NCBI GenBank assembly: GCA_021789975.1
Contig: JAJYIT010000002.1
Span: 186,001-250,000, forward strand
Reading direction: 5' to 3'
From: Bacteroidota bacterium
GTDB taxonomy: Bacteria; Bacteroidota; Ignavibacteria; Kryptoniales; JAKASW01
Length of the DNA: 64,000 bases
Below, piece after piece: positions 25,165 to 34,936 of this stretch. The translations under genes were made by a program, and so were the position numbers. The notes beneath the pieces were generated by a model. It was given only the letters and a program-made list of their open reading frames with translations. It was not told the origin of the DNA and searched no databases. Position 1 is the stretch's first letter. Each line of letters begins with the position of its first letter.

Positions 25165-27693
25165 TCAAAGTATTGTCAGCGGATCCACATCCGCGAAGAA
25201 CCGGACAGAATTACCAAAGGTGCGTTTGATGTCGACATCGATTTCGTCAAGGGTATTCTCCAGCCTCCTGGTCATATTGTCAAGCTGCTTACTTAGCTTG
25301 AGAACAATCTGAAACCTGAACTTTCCTCTGAGCTTTCCTATTACTGCAGGCGCTGGCCCAAGCACGGCGATAACGGGAATGGACTTTCTGATTCTCCTTA
25401 CGGCGTTCTCTGCCGATGCTTCCGCCTCTCTCACGTCCCTTCCGTCAAATTCAACAACGACCATTCTTGAAAAGGGAGGATAGTTGAGTAGACGCCTTTC
25501 CTCGATCTCCTTTGAATAGAAGCCTTTGTAATCATGGTTTGCAATCAGCCTTAAAATGTCATCATCGCTGTTCGAAACCTGAATAATCACCTCGCCGGCA
25601 ATCTCGCTTCTTCCCGCCCGTCCGGCCACCTGGGTAAGAAGTTGGAACGTTCTTTCGTTCGATCGAAAATCCGGCAGGAGCATCGTCGAATCTGCGGAAA
25701 TAACCCCGACAAGTGTGACCCTTGGAAAATCCAAGCCTTTTGCGACCAATTGCGTCCCAACCAACATGTCTGCTTCCCCATTGCCAAATTCCGACAATAT
25801 CCTATCATGGGCGCCGCGCGCCGAAGTCGTGTCCAGATCCATCCGCAGAATCTTAGCTTCGGGAAATCGCGATTCGAGTTCCTCCTCCACTTTTTGTGTC
25901 CCTGTGCCTCCGAAATGAAGCTTGTCACTTGAACAAACTGAACATCTCACAGGTATCTCTTTCACAAATCCGCAGTAGTGACACCGTAAGTGTTTTTTTC
26001 TTTTGTGAAATGTCAATGCCACGTCACAATTAGGACACATTTCTGAATGACCGCATTCGCTGCATTGCATGTATGTGGAAAAGCCCCGCCTGTTTCGAAG
26101 TATAATAATTCCTTCCTTCCGCCTGAGTCTGTCATCTATCTTGTTTTTCAGCTCGTCGCTCAAACTCCCGAACACCAATTTGGCATTCCGCTTCTTCTTC
26201 ATGTCGACAATATCAATCTTCGGCATCCTGGCGCCATCAATCCGTTCGGGTAAATTGAGCAATGCGTACTTACCGGATACTGAGTTGTAATATGACTCCA
26301 CGGATGGAGTAGCGCTTCCGAGCAGAGCCGAGGCACCTGTGATGTGACATCTCATGACTGCAACATCACGGGCATTATATCGCGGAGAGGCATCGGCCTG
26401 TTTGTAACTCGACTCGTGTTCTTCATCGACAACTATCAAACCGAGATTCCTCACAGGAGCAAAGACCGCACTCCTGGCACCGATTACGACTCTTGCTTCG
26501 CCCCGGTGGATTCGTCTCCATGAATCATACCTCTCACCGAGGGACATCCTGCTATGCATAACCGTGACGTCATGCCCAAACCTGCGTTTGAACCTGTCTA
26601 CTATTTGAGGTGTTAGCGATATTTCAGGAACCAGCACGATTGCACCGAAACCTGACTTCACGCACGAGTCGATCACTTCAATGTAGACCTGGGTTTTTCC
26701 GCTCCCCGTTACTCCATGCAGAAGAAACGTCGAATACTTTCGTTCCTTGATTGAACTCTGGACTGCCGATATGGCAATTCCTTGTGATGGAGTAAGCTCG
26801 AAGCTCTTATCAGGTTCGTGGTAGCCGAATTCACTTTCGCGATAGGATTCCTGTCCATATAATTCTACAATTCCCTTTTCAGCTAACGAAAGAAGCGAGC
26901 TCATGCTGGCTTTCGATTGGGCCAGAAGTTGAGGCACACTCACTCCGCCTTCGGATACTTTCAGCAGTTGACTCAGCTTGAGAATGATCCCCGCTTGTTT
27001 AGACGCCCGTTTGTCGAGCTCATTAAGCGCATCCGATATACGTTCCGGCTGCGAATACTCGGACGAAAACTGTACGTAGTTTTCATATCTTATCGACACA
27101 CGGGGATCGTCGAGCCTCTGACGAACTTCTACAATGCCACCTTCCTTCAACTTCTCCAGGTGGTATCTCAGCGCACCCACACTGAGGCGTTTTGAAATTT
27201 GCTGAACGGACATTTCGCCGTGTGTTCGTAGTGCCTCTATAATTCCTCGTCTGGTTTCATTTCGATCCAGGTCATCCGATTGAAGGAGCCGCACTACTTG
27301 CGAACTTTCCACCATGGTACCTGTCGGTCCCGCAGCCTTGAGCGCCTCTCCCCACGAACTCAAGTAATAGTCCGAGATCCACCGTGTCAATCTAAGCATC
27401 TCATCAGAAAATACAGGCGATTCATCCAGCACGTCTTTCACCGACTTGAGTTCAGGTACATCTGAAGCTGACGAAGTAGTTACAACTGTCCCCGTAAGGA
27501 ATCGCTTCCTGAACGGCGCTACGACACGGACACCGGGTCTCACGGCTTCAGCGAGGTCAGGCGGAATTTGATAGGTAAATTCTCTGTGAACCGGCACAGG
27601 GAAAGCGATATCGCAAAAAAGCTTACCTTCCCCGGCATCACGACCCAAATAACGCCCACCGGGTGTCCGGTCGAACGGATCGTGTGAGTTCAA
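25165..27693 (-). CDS. priA: Primosomal replication restart helicase PriA
   Basis: A superfamily 2 3'-5' helicase that reloads the replisome at stalled forks (842 aa). The N-terminal DNA-binding domain begins with FPVPVHREFTYQIPP. A winged-helix region (about 170-290) is followed by the helicase core: LLHGVTGSGKTQVYIEV (Walker A), LVPEISLTPQ, GARSAVFAP, VDEEHESSYKQ (DEEH), GSATPSVESY. The zinc-binding Cys cluster CSECGHSEMCPNCD, CHYCG and CSVC is complete. Further motifs are GTQLVAKGLDFPRV and QVAGRAGR. The start overlaps the larC stop by 4 nt (ATGA), an unusual pairing that suggests co-transcription. Confidence 0.96.
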   Translation of the reverse strand: MNSHDPFDRTPGGRYLGRDAGEGKLFCDIAFPVPVHREFTYQIPPDLAEAVRPGVRVVAPFRKRFLTGTVVTTSSASDVPELKSVKDVLDESPVFSDEMLRLTRWISDYYLSSWGEALKAAGPTGTMVESSQVVRLLQSDDLDRNETRRGIIEALRTHGEMSVQQISKRLSVGALRYHLEKLKEGGIVEVRQRLDDPRVSIRYENYVQFSSEYSQPERISDALNELDKRASKQAGIILKLSQLLKVSEGGVSVPQLLAQSKASMSSLLSLAEKGIVELYGQESYRESEFGYHEPDKSFELTPSQGIAISAVQSSIKERKYSTFLLHGVTGSGKTQVYIEVIDSCVKSGFGAIVLVPEISLTPQIVDRFKRRFGHDVTVMHSRMSLGERYDSWRRIHRGEARVVIGARSAVFAPVRNLGLIVVDEEHESSYKQADASPRYNARDVAVMRCHITGASALLGSATPSVESYYNSVSGKYALLNLPERIDGARMPKIDIVDMKKKRNAKLVFGSLSDELKNKIDDRLRRKEGIIILRNRRGFSTYMQCSECGHSEMCPNCDVALTFHKRKKHLRCHYCGFVKEIPVRCSVCSSDKLHFGGTGTQKVEEELESRFPEAKILRMDLDTTSARGAHDRILSEFGNGEADMLVGTQLVAKGLDFPRVTLVGVISADSTMLLPDFRSNERTFQLLTQVAGRAGRSEIAGEVIIQVSNSDDDILRLIANHDYKGFYSKEIEERRLLNYPPFSRMVVVEFDGRDVREAEASAENAVRRIRKSIPVIAVLGPAPAVIGKLRGKFRFQIVLKLSKQLDNMTRRLENTLDEIDVDIKRTFGNSVRFFADVDPLTIL

Positions 27694-28934
27694 TCCTTGT
27701 TCAGCTCCGCGTTAAGCTTCTGCATGACCTCAATAACTGGTAGAGAGAGCGCGTCGCCAATCCTTTTGCACTCGTCATATTCTGCAGCAACCCTGAGCTT
27801 TCCGTCGATGTTGCTCTCCTTCACTTTAACATCGCCAAAGGTTGTCTTCACCGTCTTAAGTTCTCGCTTGACTTTGATCCTTCTGTTATACGAGACTCGC
27901 ATTCCGAGTGTAGTGGTTTGAGACAAAATCTCAGTGGAGATCTTGTCCAGAAGCGTCTCAGGAGTCAGAACAGAGAGTACGAAACCAGGCCTACCCTTTT
28001 TCATTATTACTGGTGCAACAAATGCGTCGGTGGCGCCGATTGCCAGCAGCCGCTCTATGACATTAGGAATAAGTTGCGGGTTTATGTCATCCATGTTGGT
28101 TTCAACTTGTACCACACGATCTTCCTCAGTTTGGGAATCTATGTTCCCGATTACAACACGAAGAAGGTTGGGCAGCCGTTCCAGTTCACGAGTACCTGCG
28201 CCATAACCGACGCTCTCGATTTCGATCTGTTTGTCTCTCAGGACACCCTTGGAAAGTCCGGCTACAATGGCGGCGCCGGTAGGCGTCGTAAGCTCATAGG
28301 GAATGTCGTTGAATACTACGGGATAGCCTTTAAGGATTTCAAGTGCCGCCGGTCCGGGCACAGGCAGAACTCCGTGTTGAGCTTCGAAGTATCCTCCGGA
28401 CCCCAGGCGAATCGGTGATGTGAAAACTCCTTCCACTTTCGCCAGCTCAAGACATATGGCTGACCCTACAATATCTACGATCGAATCGATTGCACCGACT
28501 TCATGAAAATGTATCTTATCCACTGTAGTGTTGTGTATCTTTGCTTCAGCCTCGGCGATCCTTCTGAAAATTTCAGTCGACCGAGATTTCACCGATTCGG
28601 AAAGCTCAGAAGTCTCAAGAAGCTGTCTAATTTCAACATAGCTCTTGCCGTGGTGATGAGGGTGGTGCTCTTTTTCGTGGTGTCCACCTCCACTTCTCCC
28701 GATGTCAGCGCCGAGGTCATCCACTGTTTCGATCTGATCACCGACGACCACATCAACTTTAGAAGCGTTGATCCCATTGCGAGAAACCCGGCTGATTTTT
28801 AGATGAAAATTAGTTTGCCCCAACCTGGACAGCTCTGCTTCGAGCTTAACCGGATCTACACCGCTAGATACAAAAGCGCCGAGCACCATGTCGCCGGCGA
28901 TGCCGGCAAAAGTATCAAAGTAAGCTATTCTCAT
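27690..28934 (-). CDS. larC: LarC, nickel-pincer cofactor biosynthesis protein
   Basis: LarC inserts nickel into the pincer cofactor of lactate racemase and related LarA enzymes (CTP-dependent). This 414-aa copy is one uninterrupted frame, unlike Lactobacillus where it is split and joined by frameshifting. It begins RIAYFDTFAGIAGDMVLGAF, carries a His-rich nickel-binding insert (HHEKEHHPHHHG, about residues 95-108), KIHFHEVGAIDSIVDIVG, LPVPGPAALEIL and LTTPTGAAI, and ends with the C-terminal nucleotide-binding domain (ETNMDDINPQ). The ATG at 28934 is used with AAGGA upstream; a TTG precedes it. larA, larB and larE are not in this window. Confidence 0.93.
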   Translation of the reverse strand: MRIAYFDTFAGIAGDMVLGAFVSSGVDPVKLEAELSRLGQTNFHLKISRVSRNGINASKVDVVVGDQIETVDDLGADIGRSGGGHHEKEHHPHHHGKSYVEIRQLLETSELSESVKSRSTEIFRRIAEAEAKIHNTTVDKIHFHEVGAIDSIVDIVGSAICLELAKVEGVFTSPIRLGSGGYFEAQHGVLPVPGPAALEILKGYPVVFNDIPYELTTPTGAAIVAGLSKGVLRDKQIEIESVGYGAGTRELERLPNLLRVVIGNIDSQTEEDRVVQVETNMDDINPQLIPNVIERLLAIGATDAFVAPVIMKKGRPGFVLSVLTPETLLDKISTEILSQTTTLGMRVSYNRRIKVKRELKTVKTTFGDVKVKESNIDGKLRVAAEYDECKRIGDALSLPVIEVMQKLNAELNKD

Positions 28935-29081
28935 CAAACATCCTTGGTTGTTCTAATTTAACCCCGGAAGGAGAAATTTACATCATGGTACAATCGGTTA
29001 TCGGGATACAGCCAACGAACTGCAGTGTCGCAGTCCGGAATGCAAAGGGATCTCAGATCTGACCGGGAACGGCTAGCGAAA

Positions 29082-30041
29082 TCAGGGCACCGGAGTTCCG
29101 CTTTTCCCATAGAGAGATGAGCGGCAAGACAAACCTCCAAGCGAAGCTGCCGACATCACCGCATCCTCAATCGCATTCTCAATGGCTTCAACCGCCAAAG
29201 ACGAAACAACATCTAATGAAGCATCGACCTCATCCGTGCAAACGGTAAAGACAGTATCGCCATCAAGACTTGTGTGGACAGGGACTACTTTTCTTGCCAA
29301 TGCATCATGGCCGCGCTGTGCGACCCGATTCAATTCGACCTTTGATAGTCTCGCATTTGTCGCGACAAGTACGAGAGTCGTATTCGTACCGAGGAGTCTG
29401 GGAGACAAGATGCGCTCCACCACTCTTTTTCCCTCCCCCAGGAATCTTCCATCTGCAATAGCGCCCGCCAGCACGCTGCCGCATGAATCCATCACATCAC
29501 CGACGGCATTTACTGCCGCTATGGCTATTACCTTAACTTCACCGATTTCCACTGATGCCAAACCCTGACCGGATTTCATCGCGTGTTCCAATCCTGCCCA
29601 TTTGCCGACACTGGCGCCTGTGCCGGCGCCGTGTGAACCTCTCTGGAAGTCACCCTTCATCGCGGCAACACACGCCGAATATCCCATCGCTTCATCGGGA
29701 AAACGATCCGCGCTGCCCAAGTCCAAATCGAATAGAACGGCGGCAGGGACAATCGGCACAGGTCTCCACGGGGTCTTATACCCGATACCTTTCTCAGAGA
29801 GAAATTTCACGACCCCCGTCGCCGCTGCAAGCCCGAATGCACTCCCGCCCGTCAAAAGAATTGCGTCTACGCTTTCCATCTGCTTGTCAGGCGACAGCAG
29901 AGCAATTTCGCGCGTGCTAGGTGAAGCTCCCCGGACTTCGGCACTTGCCCTTGCACCACCGTCGAACATAACAACAGTGCAGCCTGTGATCGCACTGATG
30001 TCCTCGGAAGTTCCTGCATGCACTCTGTCAAGCCCAAACAT
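29082..30041 (-). CDS. P1 (S58/DmpA) family peptidase
   Basis: An L-aminopeptidase/D-esterase-like N-terminal nucleophile hydrolase (319 aa). Family blocks are AGTSEDISAITGCTVVMFDG near the start, LTGGSAFGLAAATGVVKFLSE, GAGTGASVGKW, and GTNTTLVLVATNA, which contains the self-cleavage and nucleophile site. The precursor should split into alpha and beta chains before this Thr/Ser-like position. The ATG at 30041 has AAGGTG 8 nt upstream; a TTG six codons earlier is less likely. It sits alone, with 144-164 nt gaps on both sides. The natural substrate is unknown. Confidence 0.88.
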   Translation of the reverse strand: MFGLDRVHAGTSEDISAITGCTVVMFDGGARASAEVRGASPSTREIALLSPDKQMESVDAILLTGGSAFGLAAATGVVKFLSEKGIGYKTPWRPVPIVPAAVLFDLDLGSADRFPDEAMGYSACVAAMKGDFQRGSHGAGTGASVGKWAGLEHAMKSGQGLASVEIGEVKVIAIAAVNAVGDVMDSCGSVLAGAIADGRFLGEGKRVVERILSPRLLGTNTTLVLVATNARLSKVELNRVAQRGHDALARKVVPVHTSLDGDTVFTVCTDEVDASLDVVSSLAVEAIENAIEDAVMSAASLGGLSCRSSLYGKSGTPVP

Positions 30042-30205
30042 TTTGGCTACACCTTCCAATTATGATTTCGGATTGCGAAACAAACGTAGAGCGCAAGTGG
30101 TAGTTGCCTCCCTTTACGACAAACGCCCTCTTCTCCTGAATACTCACGTCCTGTCTGTTTCTTCTTGGGAATCTACTGCCGAGCATCCACGCACCAAGAA
30201 ATCTC

Positions 30206-31204
30206 TCAGTACTCCTCTTTGCCCGGTCTCGTCATCAGTTCATCAACCGCACGCTGAGGGTCCTTGCCGTTGAACAGGACTTCAAACACCTGATCCATGA
30301 TCGGCATCTCCACCTTTAGCTCTCGCGCGAGTCGGTGCGCAGCATCAGTCGTGGGCACGCCTTCTGCAACCATCTTGATCTCGTTTAACACTTCGTCGAC
30401 TTTTCTTCCTGCGGCAACTTGTTCCCCCACAAACCTGTTTCTGCTATACCGGCTCATGCAGGTAACGATCAGATCACCCATGCCTGCAAGTCCGGAGAAC
30501 GTGCGGTGATGTGCGCCGAGCGCTTCTCCAAGCCTTGTTATTTCCACCATCCCGCGTGTCATCAACGCTGCCTTCGTATTGTCACCAAAGCCTGCACCGT
30601 CACTCATTCCGGCTGCGAGTGCTATCACATTTTTCAGAGCTCCGCAAAGCTCGACGCCTTTTACATCCCTGTTTAAATATACCCTGAAGTACTTGTTCAT
30701 GAATACATTTTGTACAGTTTCAGCGCTTTTCCGGTGGCTCGATGCTGCCACGATGGCCGTGGGCATCAACCTGCTGACTTCTTCAGCATGGCTTGGTCCC
30801 GAAAGGACCACATAGTTCTCCATGTGAAAATTGCTAAGAGTGGACTGAACCACCTCTGACATTGTCAAGAGACTGGTGGATTCAATTCCCTTGGCGGTGT
30901 TCACAAAGAGTTTGGTTCGGAAATCCATATCGGCAATCGTGGACAATTGTTCGCGGAGGAATTGGGAAGGCACCGAACCGACAACCAGTTCAGCAGAAGC
31001 AACCGCGGTCCTGATATCGTTGGTTATGCGGATTCCTGCAGGAATATTTACGCCGTGAAGATAAGTCCGGTTTTCCCGGAGACGATAGATCTCTTCGGCA
31101 ATCTCAGGCTTGTATGCCCACAGCGTAACGTCCGAGCCGTTACCGTGTAGCAGAATAGAAAGTGCAGTACCCCACCCCCCAGCGCCGAGCACCGCGACTT
31201 TCAT
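30206..31204 (-). CDS. gpsA: NAD(P)-dependent glycerol-3-phosphate dehydrogenase
   Basis: Reduces dihydroxyacetone phosphate to sn-glycerol 3-phosphate, the backbone for phospholipids (332 aa). The N-terminal Rossmann motif reads AVLGAGGWGTALSILL. Other marks are SVPSQFLREQL, TAKGIES, VLSGPSHAEEV, the active-site lysine region ELCGALKNVIALAAGMSDG, and TFSGLAGMGDLIVTCMS with RNRFVGEQ. It lies 50 nt downstream of plsY, whose product uses glycerol 3-phosphate, so the two form a lipid-precursor pair. Confidence 0.96.
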   Translation of the reverse strand: MKVAVLGAGGWGTALSILLHGNGSDVTLWAYKPEIAEEIYRLRENRTYLHGVNIPAGIRITNDIRTAVASAELVVGSVPSQFLREQLSTIADMDFRTKLFVNTAKGIESTSLLTMSEVVQSTLSNFHMENYVVLSGPSHAEEVSRLMPTAIVAASSHRKSAETVQNVFMNKYFRVYLNRDVKGVELCGALKNVIALAAGMSDGAGFGDNTKAALMTRGMVEITRLGEALGAHHRTFSGLAGMGDLIVTCMSRYSRNRFVGEQVAAGRKVDEVLNEIKMVAEGVPTTDAAHRLARELKVEMPIMDQVFEVLFNGKDPQRAVDELMTRPGKEEY

Positions 31205-31254
31205 TCAACTACGCCAACGTACTTCTTTGATTTCTTCAGAAGTCGGACTAAAAA

Positions 31255-31938
31255 TCACCTTGAAGGGATCCTGCGTGAAAAGAATTTCAGCTTCTCCATC
31301 CGGTGTTCTTTTCCCTGCAAAAGTCGGCCTATGTTGGCTCTGTGATTGTAGATGAGAAAACCGGATATAAAAATGCTGAAAAAGATCATCGTGTGGTAGT
31401 ACCTCGTAGTCACATCGAACACGTTAGCTCTAACGAACATTGCGAGGGGAAACGCTACTGCCGCACTGACAGAACCCAGCGAAACGTAGCGCGAGCTAAC
31501 AACCACAATGGCAAAGACACCGAATGCTATGCCTACTTCAACAGGCGCTATCCCTACCAGCATACCTGCCGCTGTCGCAATCCCCTTTCCACCTTTGAAT
31601 CCTGCAAATACGGTCCACGTATGTCCGAGGATTGCACTGATGCCGGCTATTATCTGAATTACGGTGAAGTCTGAAAATGGGGTCGCGTTTTCAAGAGGGA
31701 ACGGGCCAAAAAACAAGCGCGACAAAATGACTGCCGCGACAAAACCCTTGAGAGCATCCAGGATTATAACAAATACACCCGGCCCCCATCCAAGTACGCG
31801 TATTACATTAGTTCCGCCGGCATTACCGCTACCGTAGTTGCGAATATCAACGCCCCTCAACAGCCTGGTAACGATGATACTCGTCGGAATCGATCCAACC
31901 AGATAACTAACCAGCACAACAACTATAAGTGAAACCAT
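31255..31938 (-). CDS. plsY: Acyl-phosphate glycerol-3-phosphate acyltransferase
   Basis: An inner-membrane acyltransferase making lysophosphatidic acid from acyl phosphate and glycerol 3-phosphate (227 aa). Conserved features are YLVGSIPTSII, RNYGSGNAGGTNVIRVLG, ILDALKGF, GHTWTVFAGFKGGKGIATAAG and a late YNHRANIGRLLQGKE. The tail is slightly longer than usual and basic. The ATG at 31938 has a perfect AAGGAG site 6 nt upstream. plsX is not in the window. Confidence 0.95.
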   Translation of the reverse strand: MVSLIVVVLVSYLVGSIPTSIIVTRLLRGVDIRNYGSGNAGGTNVIRVLGWGPGVFVIILDALKGFVAAVILSRLFFGPFPLENATPFSDFTVIQIIAGISAILGHTWTVFAGFKGGKGIATAAGMLVGIAPVEVGIAFGVFAIVVVSSRYVSLGSVSAAVAFPLAMFVRANVFDVTTRYYHTMIFFSIFISGFLIYNHRANIGRLLQGKEHRMEKLKFFSRRIPSR

Positions 31939-32122
31939 TATATCTCCTTAAAACCGGATTAAGTTAGATTGCACTGACCTTAGATGCAATCCAGTTAACC
32001 TTAGATCATGAGCGGCGACATACCTAGATTTTGTATTGAAACCTGCAATGTGAGAAAGGCGGTATTTCGAAACGAAGGTGCGGATGCTAACACCGCTTAT
32101 GATATTCGTCTTTAACTGAATC

Positions 32123-33430
32123 TCAGGCCGTCGCCCCCCTGTCCTTTCTGGTGATGTAGCTGTTGTAAACGAGCATCAAGAGGGTAGCGACTATTCCAAT
32201 GCCGGTCAATGAAAGCCAAATGCCAGTCGGTTGTCCGAGTACTTTTACCATGTCACCAGTCCTGACGAGTATTGATTTAGTCATCACTGAGTACAGCCAC
32301 CCACCGAACGTACCACCCACGAACCAGGCGATGGCTATAGGAAGAAAAGCATATCCCTGGAAGAGTGCCTCCTGCCCTTTAGGAGCATGGTCAGCTATAT
32401 ACTCATAGTACCGTGGCGCTTGAGTCATCTCGCCGAACGACCATACGACCATCGCTGCTATTATGGTCCAGATATTAGGTTCGATGGCGATCACGAGCCA
32501 GCTCAAAGTTGAAACAGCAAACCCTGCAACAACCGCCGTTACGGGAGGCATCTTTCTCGTCACTCGATTGACGAAGACTTGTAGAAAAATGATAACCCAC
32601 GCGTCGACGGATTCAATTATCTCAAAAGGCGCGGTCTTTGATATAAAATCAGTGAGGTAAAAAGGAATGATGACGAAGATCTGCCAGAACATCATCCAAT
32701 AAAGCGAGAAGATAAGCAAAAAGACCATGAATCTTCCATTGCGCAAAACCGACAGCATATCCTTCATCTTCTGACCTAAGGATGGTTGCTCAATCAATAG
32801 AGCGGATTCAGGAACGCGGTAGAAGATTAGTGTCCCGAAGAACATCAGGGCACACGTGACTGCAGAGACGGCGTAAACTGAATCAATGCCAATCTTGTCG
32901 CGGAAAAAGAACGCTATGGCCGGTCCTACCGCCCCTCCCACATTCACCAGGGTATAGTAAATTGCGTAGCCTAAAGACTTCGTCTGCGGTGTCGAAGATA
33001 CAGCAATTGTCCCCAGTACAGAAGGTTTGATAAAGGACTCTCCAATCGCCGTGAAGATCAACACTATGACCAATACCCAGAAAAGCGGAAGTGCAACCGA
33101 AATAGAAGAGTAAAAAGGCGACCCAACGAGATAAACCGCGAAGTAGCCGATCGACATCAGGAGAAACGCGAACGAGAATGCTTTTCGGAATCCATACTTG
33201 TCGGCAAATGTCCCGGCGAAAATCGGCAAGAGGTACACGAACCCGCCGAATAGCGACGAAAGGGTGCCGGCGTCAACTTCACTGAACTTCAGATGGTTTC
33301 TCAGGAAAATGCTCATGACAGCAGCTTGCGCGTAATATGCCAGACGTTCGAACAGTTCCAATGAGTTGGCAACCCAGAATGAGCGGTGAAAGCCCGAAAG
33401 TAATTTCTTCAATCGCGATTCAGTACCCAT
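32123..33430 (-). CDS. POT/PTR family proton-dependent oligopeptide transporter
   Basis: A major-facilitator membrane protein of 435 aa with about twelve helices. Helix 1 carries the POT signature E-x2-E-R as E25-L-F-E28-R29 followed by LAYY. Other POT marks are GESFIKPSVLGTIAV (usual GTGxxKP...) and AIYYTLVNVGGAVGP. These point to proton-driven uptake of di- or tripeptides, although several residues differ from well-studied members and the protein is shorter than many. It is transcribed divergently from the metallophosphoesterase gene across 263 nt. A peptide or related substrate is inference. Confidence 0.8.
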   Translation of the reverse strand: MGTESRLKKLLSGFHRSFWVANSLELFERLAYYAQAAVMSIFLRNHLKFSEVDAGTLSSLFGGFVYLLPIFAGTFADKYGFRKAFSFAFLLMSIGYFAVYLVGSPFYSSISVALPLFWVLVIVLIFTAIGESFIKPSVLGTIAVSSTPQTKSLGYAIYYTLVNVGGAVGPAIAFFFRDKIGIDSVYAVSAVTCALMFFGTLIFYRVPESALLIEQPSLGQKMKDMLSVLRNGRFMVFLLIFSLYWMMFWQIFVIIPFYLTDFISKTAPFEIIESVDAWVIIFLQVFVNRVTRKMPPVTAVVAGFAVSTLSWLVIAIEPNIWTIIAAMVVWSFGEMTQAPRYYEYIADHAPKGQEALFQGYAFLPIAIAWFVGGTFGGWLYSVMTKSILVRTGDMVKVLGQPTGIWLSLTGIGIVATLLMLVYNSYITRKDRGATA

Positions 33431-33693
33431 AAACTTCTCTCTGTTTTGATTTGTTGGGGATAGGGTGATTTCGGTCTGAGAGTAAAATCCTTGAGTTGCT
33501 GGTCAATCATAAGAATCCGCTCTTCATCCTGGCAACGACACGCCCGAAAGGCCGCACTACACTTGCATTCGGACTTCTCACATCTTCCTGGAGATGGCAG
33601 CAATAGGTTCTCTTTTCTGATTGTGAATATAATGAAAAGAGAGAAAAGAGTTAAATTAAAAGCAATTACTGAAAGGAGACTTTTTTCAGATAG

Positions 33694-34914
33694 ATGCCGT
33701 ACGCTCCGTTCCACCTTTACGGAATTATCCTTATTGTTATTCCGCTGATTTCACAGTCTGCATTGTACCTTCTTGTTATCAAGCATCTTTCCCAAGGTGG
33801 TACTGGTAGGAGGACAACCAAAAAAGTCATTCCGGTGGTCATGATAATCGTAAACATTCCTATCATTCTCTTGAGGGTAGCACCGGAAATGTTTTACGCC
33901 GGCTTTGCGCGGCACTTCATCATGATACCGTTCTACGCCTACCAGACAATGAGTGTCGCTATACTTCTCACGGTTCTGATTTGGTTTTTGGTTATCAGAT
34001 TTCCGGCGAGCCTGGTACGAAAGATCAGGACGAGTGCGCCGCTGAAGACGAATCCCGTACCTGAATCCGCAGGGCGGAGAGAATTCATGAAGAAAGCCGC
34101 CATTGGCCTTGGTGCTTACACATTTGCGGGTTCGATGTACAGCATTTACAATCGTGACGACTTCCAGGTCAAGAAGGTTACCCTGCATCTCAGGAAGCTC
34201 CCCGAAGTGCTCAGCGGCCTGAGGATAGTCATGATCAGTGATATCCACTCCGGTCTTTATATGACCGCCGATGACATGAGCCGCTACAAAGAAGAGTTAG
34301 ACAAACTCAACGCCGACCTGATATTCATGCCGGGTGATTTCGTGACCAGCAAAACTCGGGAGATACTCCCGTTGGTGAAATCTTTTTCGGGCGTTAAGTC
34401 CAGGTTCGGAACGTATGCGTGCTTGGGCAATCACGACTTCTTTGCTGACCCCAACGCAATTGCAGAGAAACTCAGAGAGAATGGCGTCAACGTCCTTCGG
34501 AACGAAACCACCGAAGTTGAAATCAACGGAGCAAAGTTGGTGCTTTCAGGAGTAGATGACGGGGCACATGCAAACTTTCCCAAAGTAGCGTTTGAGGCAA
34601 ACTCGCTGGATGCGCCTCGAATACTGCTTTGCCATCAGCCGTATTATTTTGAAAAAGCAGTCGCAGGCGGATTCGATGCCATGCTAAGCGGTCATACGCA
34701 CGGTGGACAGATTGTCCTTCTGGATTTCTTGGGCATCAAATTAACTCCTGCTGCACTCGTTTCACCATTCGTTTCTGGAAAGTATTTCCGCGGAACCTCC
34801 GTAATGTATGTCACTCGTGGAATTGGAACGGTTGGGATTCCGGTGCGAGTGAATTGCCCCCCAGAGGTAACCATGCTCACTCTCGCGAAGTCGACTTCAA
34901 ATAAATCTACATGA
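33694..34914 (+). CDS. Membrane-anchored calcineurin-like metallophosphoesterase
   Basis: A protein of 406 aa with about four N-terminal membrane helices (1-118) and a YkuE/LpxG-like metallophosphoesterase domain (about 165-400). The dimetal motifs are all present: SDIHSG, MPGDFV, LGNHDFF, LLCHQPYYF and SGHTHGGQ. Between the two parts is RREFMKKAAIGLGAYTFAG, which looks like a relic twin-arginine signal. Enzymes of this group hydrolyse phospholipid-type or UDP-diacylglucosamine pyrophosphate bonds; the real substrate is unknown. The GGAG is 15 nt from the ATG, unusually far. A consensus TATAAT at 33628-33633 lies upstream without a clear -35. Confidence 0.85.
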   Translation: MPYAPFHLYGIILIVIPLISQSALYLLVIKHLSQGGTGRRTTKKVIPVVMIIVNIPIILLRVAPEMFYAGFARHFIMIPFYAYQTMSVAILLTVLIWFLVIRFPASLVRKIRTSAPLKTNPVPESAGRREFMKKAAIGLGAYTFAGSMYSIYNRDDFQVKKVTLHLRKLPEVLSGLRIVMISDIHSGLYMTADDMSRYKEELDKLNADLIFMPGDFVTSKTREILPLVKSFSGVKSRFGTYACLGNHDFFADPNAIAEKLRENGVNVLRNETTEVEINGAKLVLSGVDDGAHANFPKVAFEANSLDAPRILLCHQPYYFEKAVAGGFDAMLSGHTHGGQIVLLDFLGIKLTPAALVSPFVSGKYFRGTSVMYVTRGIGTVGIPVRVNCPPEVTMLTLAKSTSNKST

Positions 34915-34936
34915 TGCTACCAGTAGGCTGCAGAGT

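Noticed and set aside
25120-25165. tRNA-like words (GTTCGAAT) near the priA end
   Set aside because: No matching acceptor, D-arm or anticodon stem could be formed around them, and the stretch continues into the priA 3' end.
33409-33714. 101-codon minus-strand frame upstream of the POT transporter gene
   Set aside because: It overlaps both divergent genes, lacks a ribosome site and covers the promoter spacer. A short hydrophobic patch alone is not enough.
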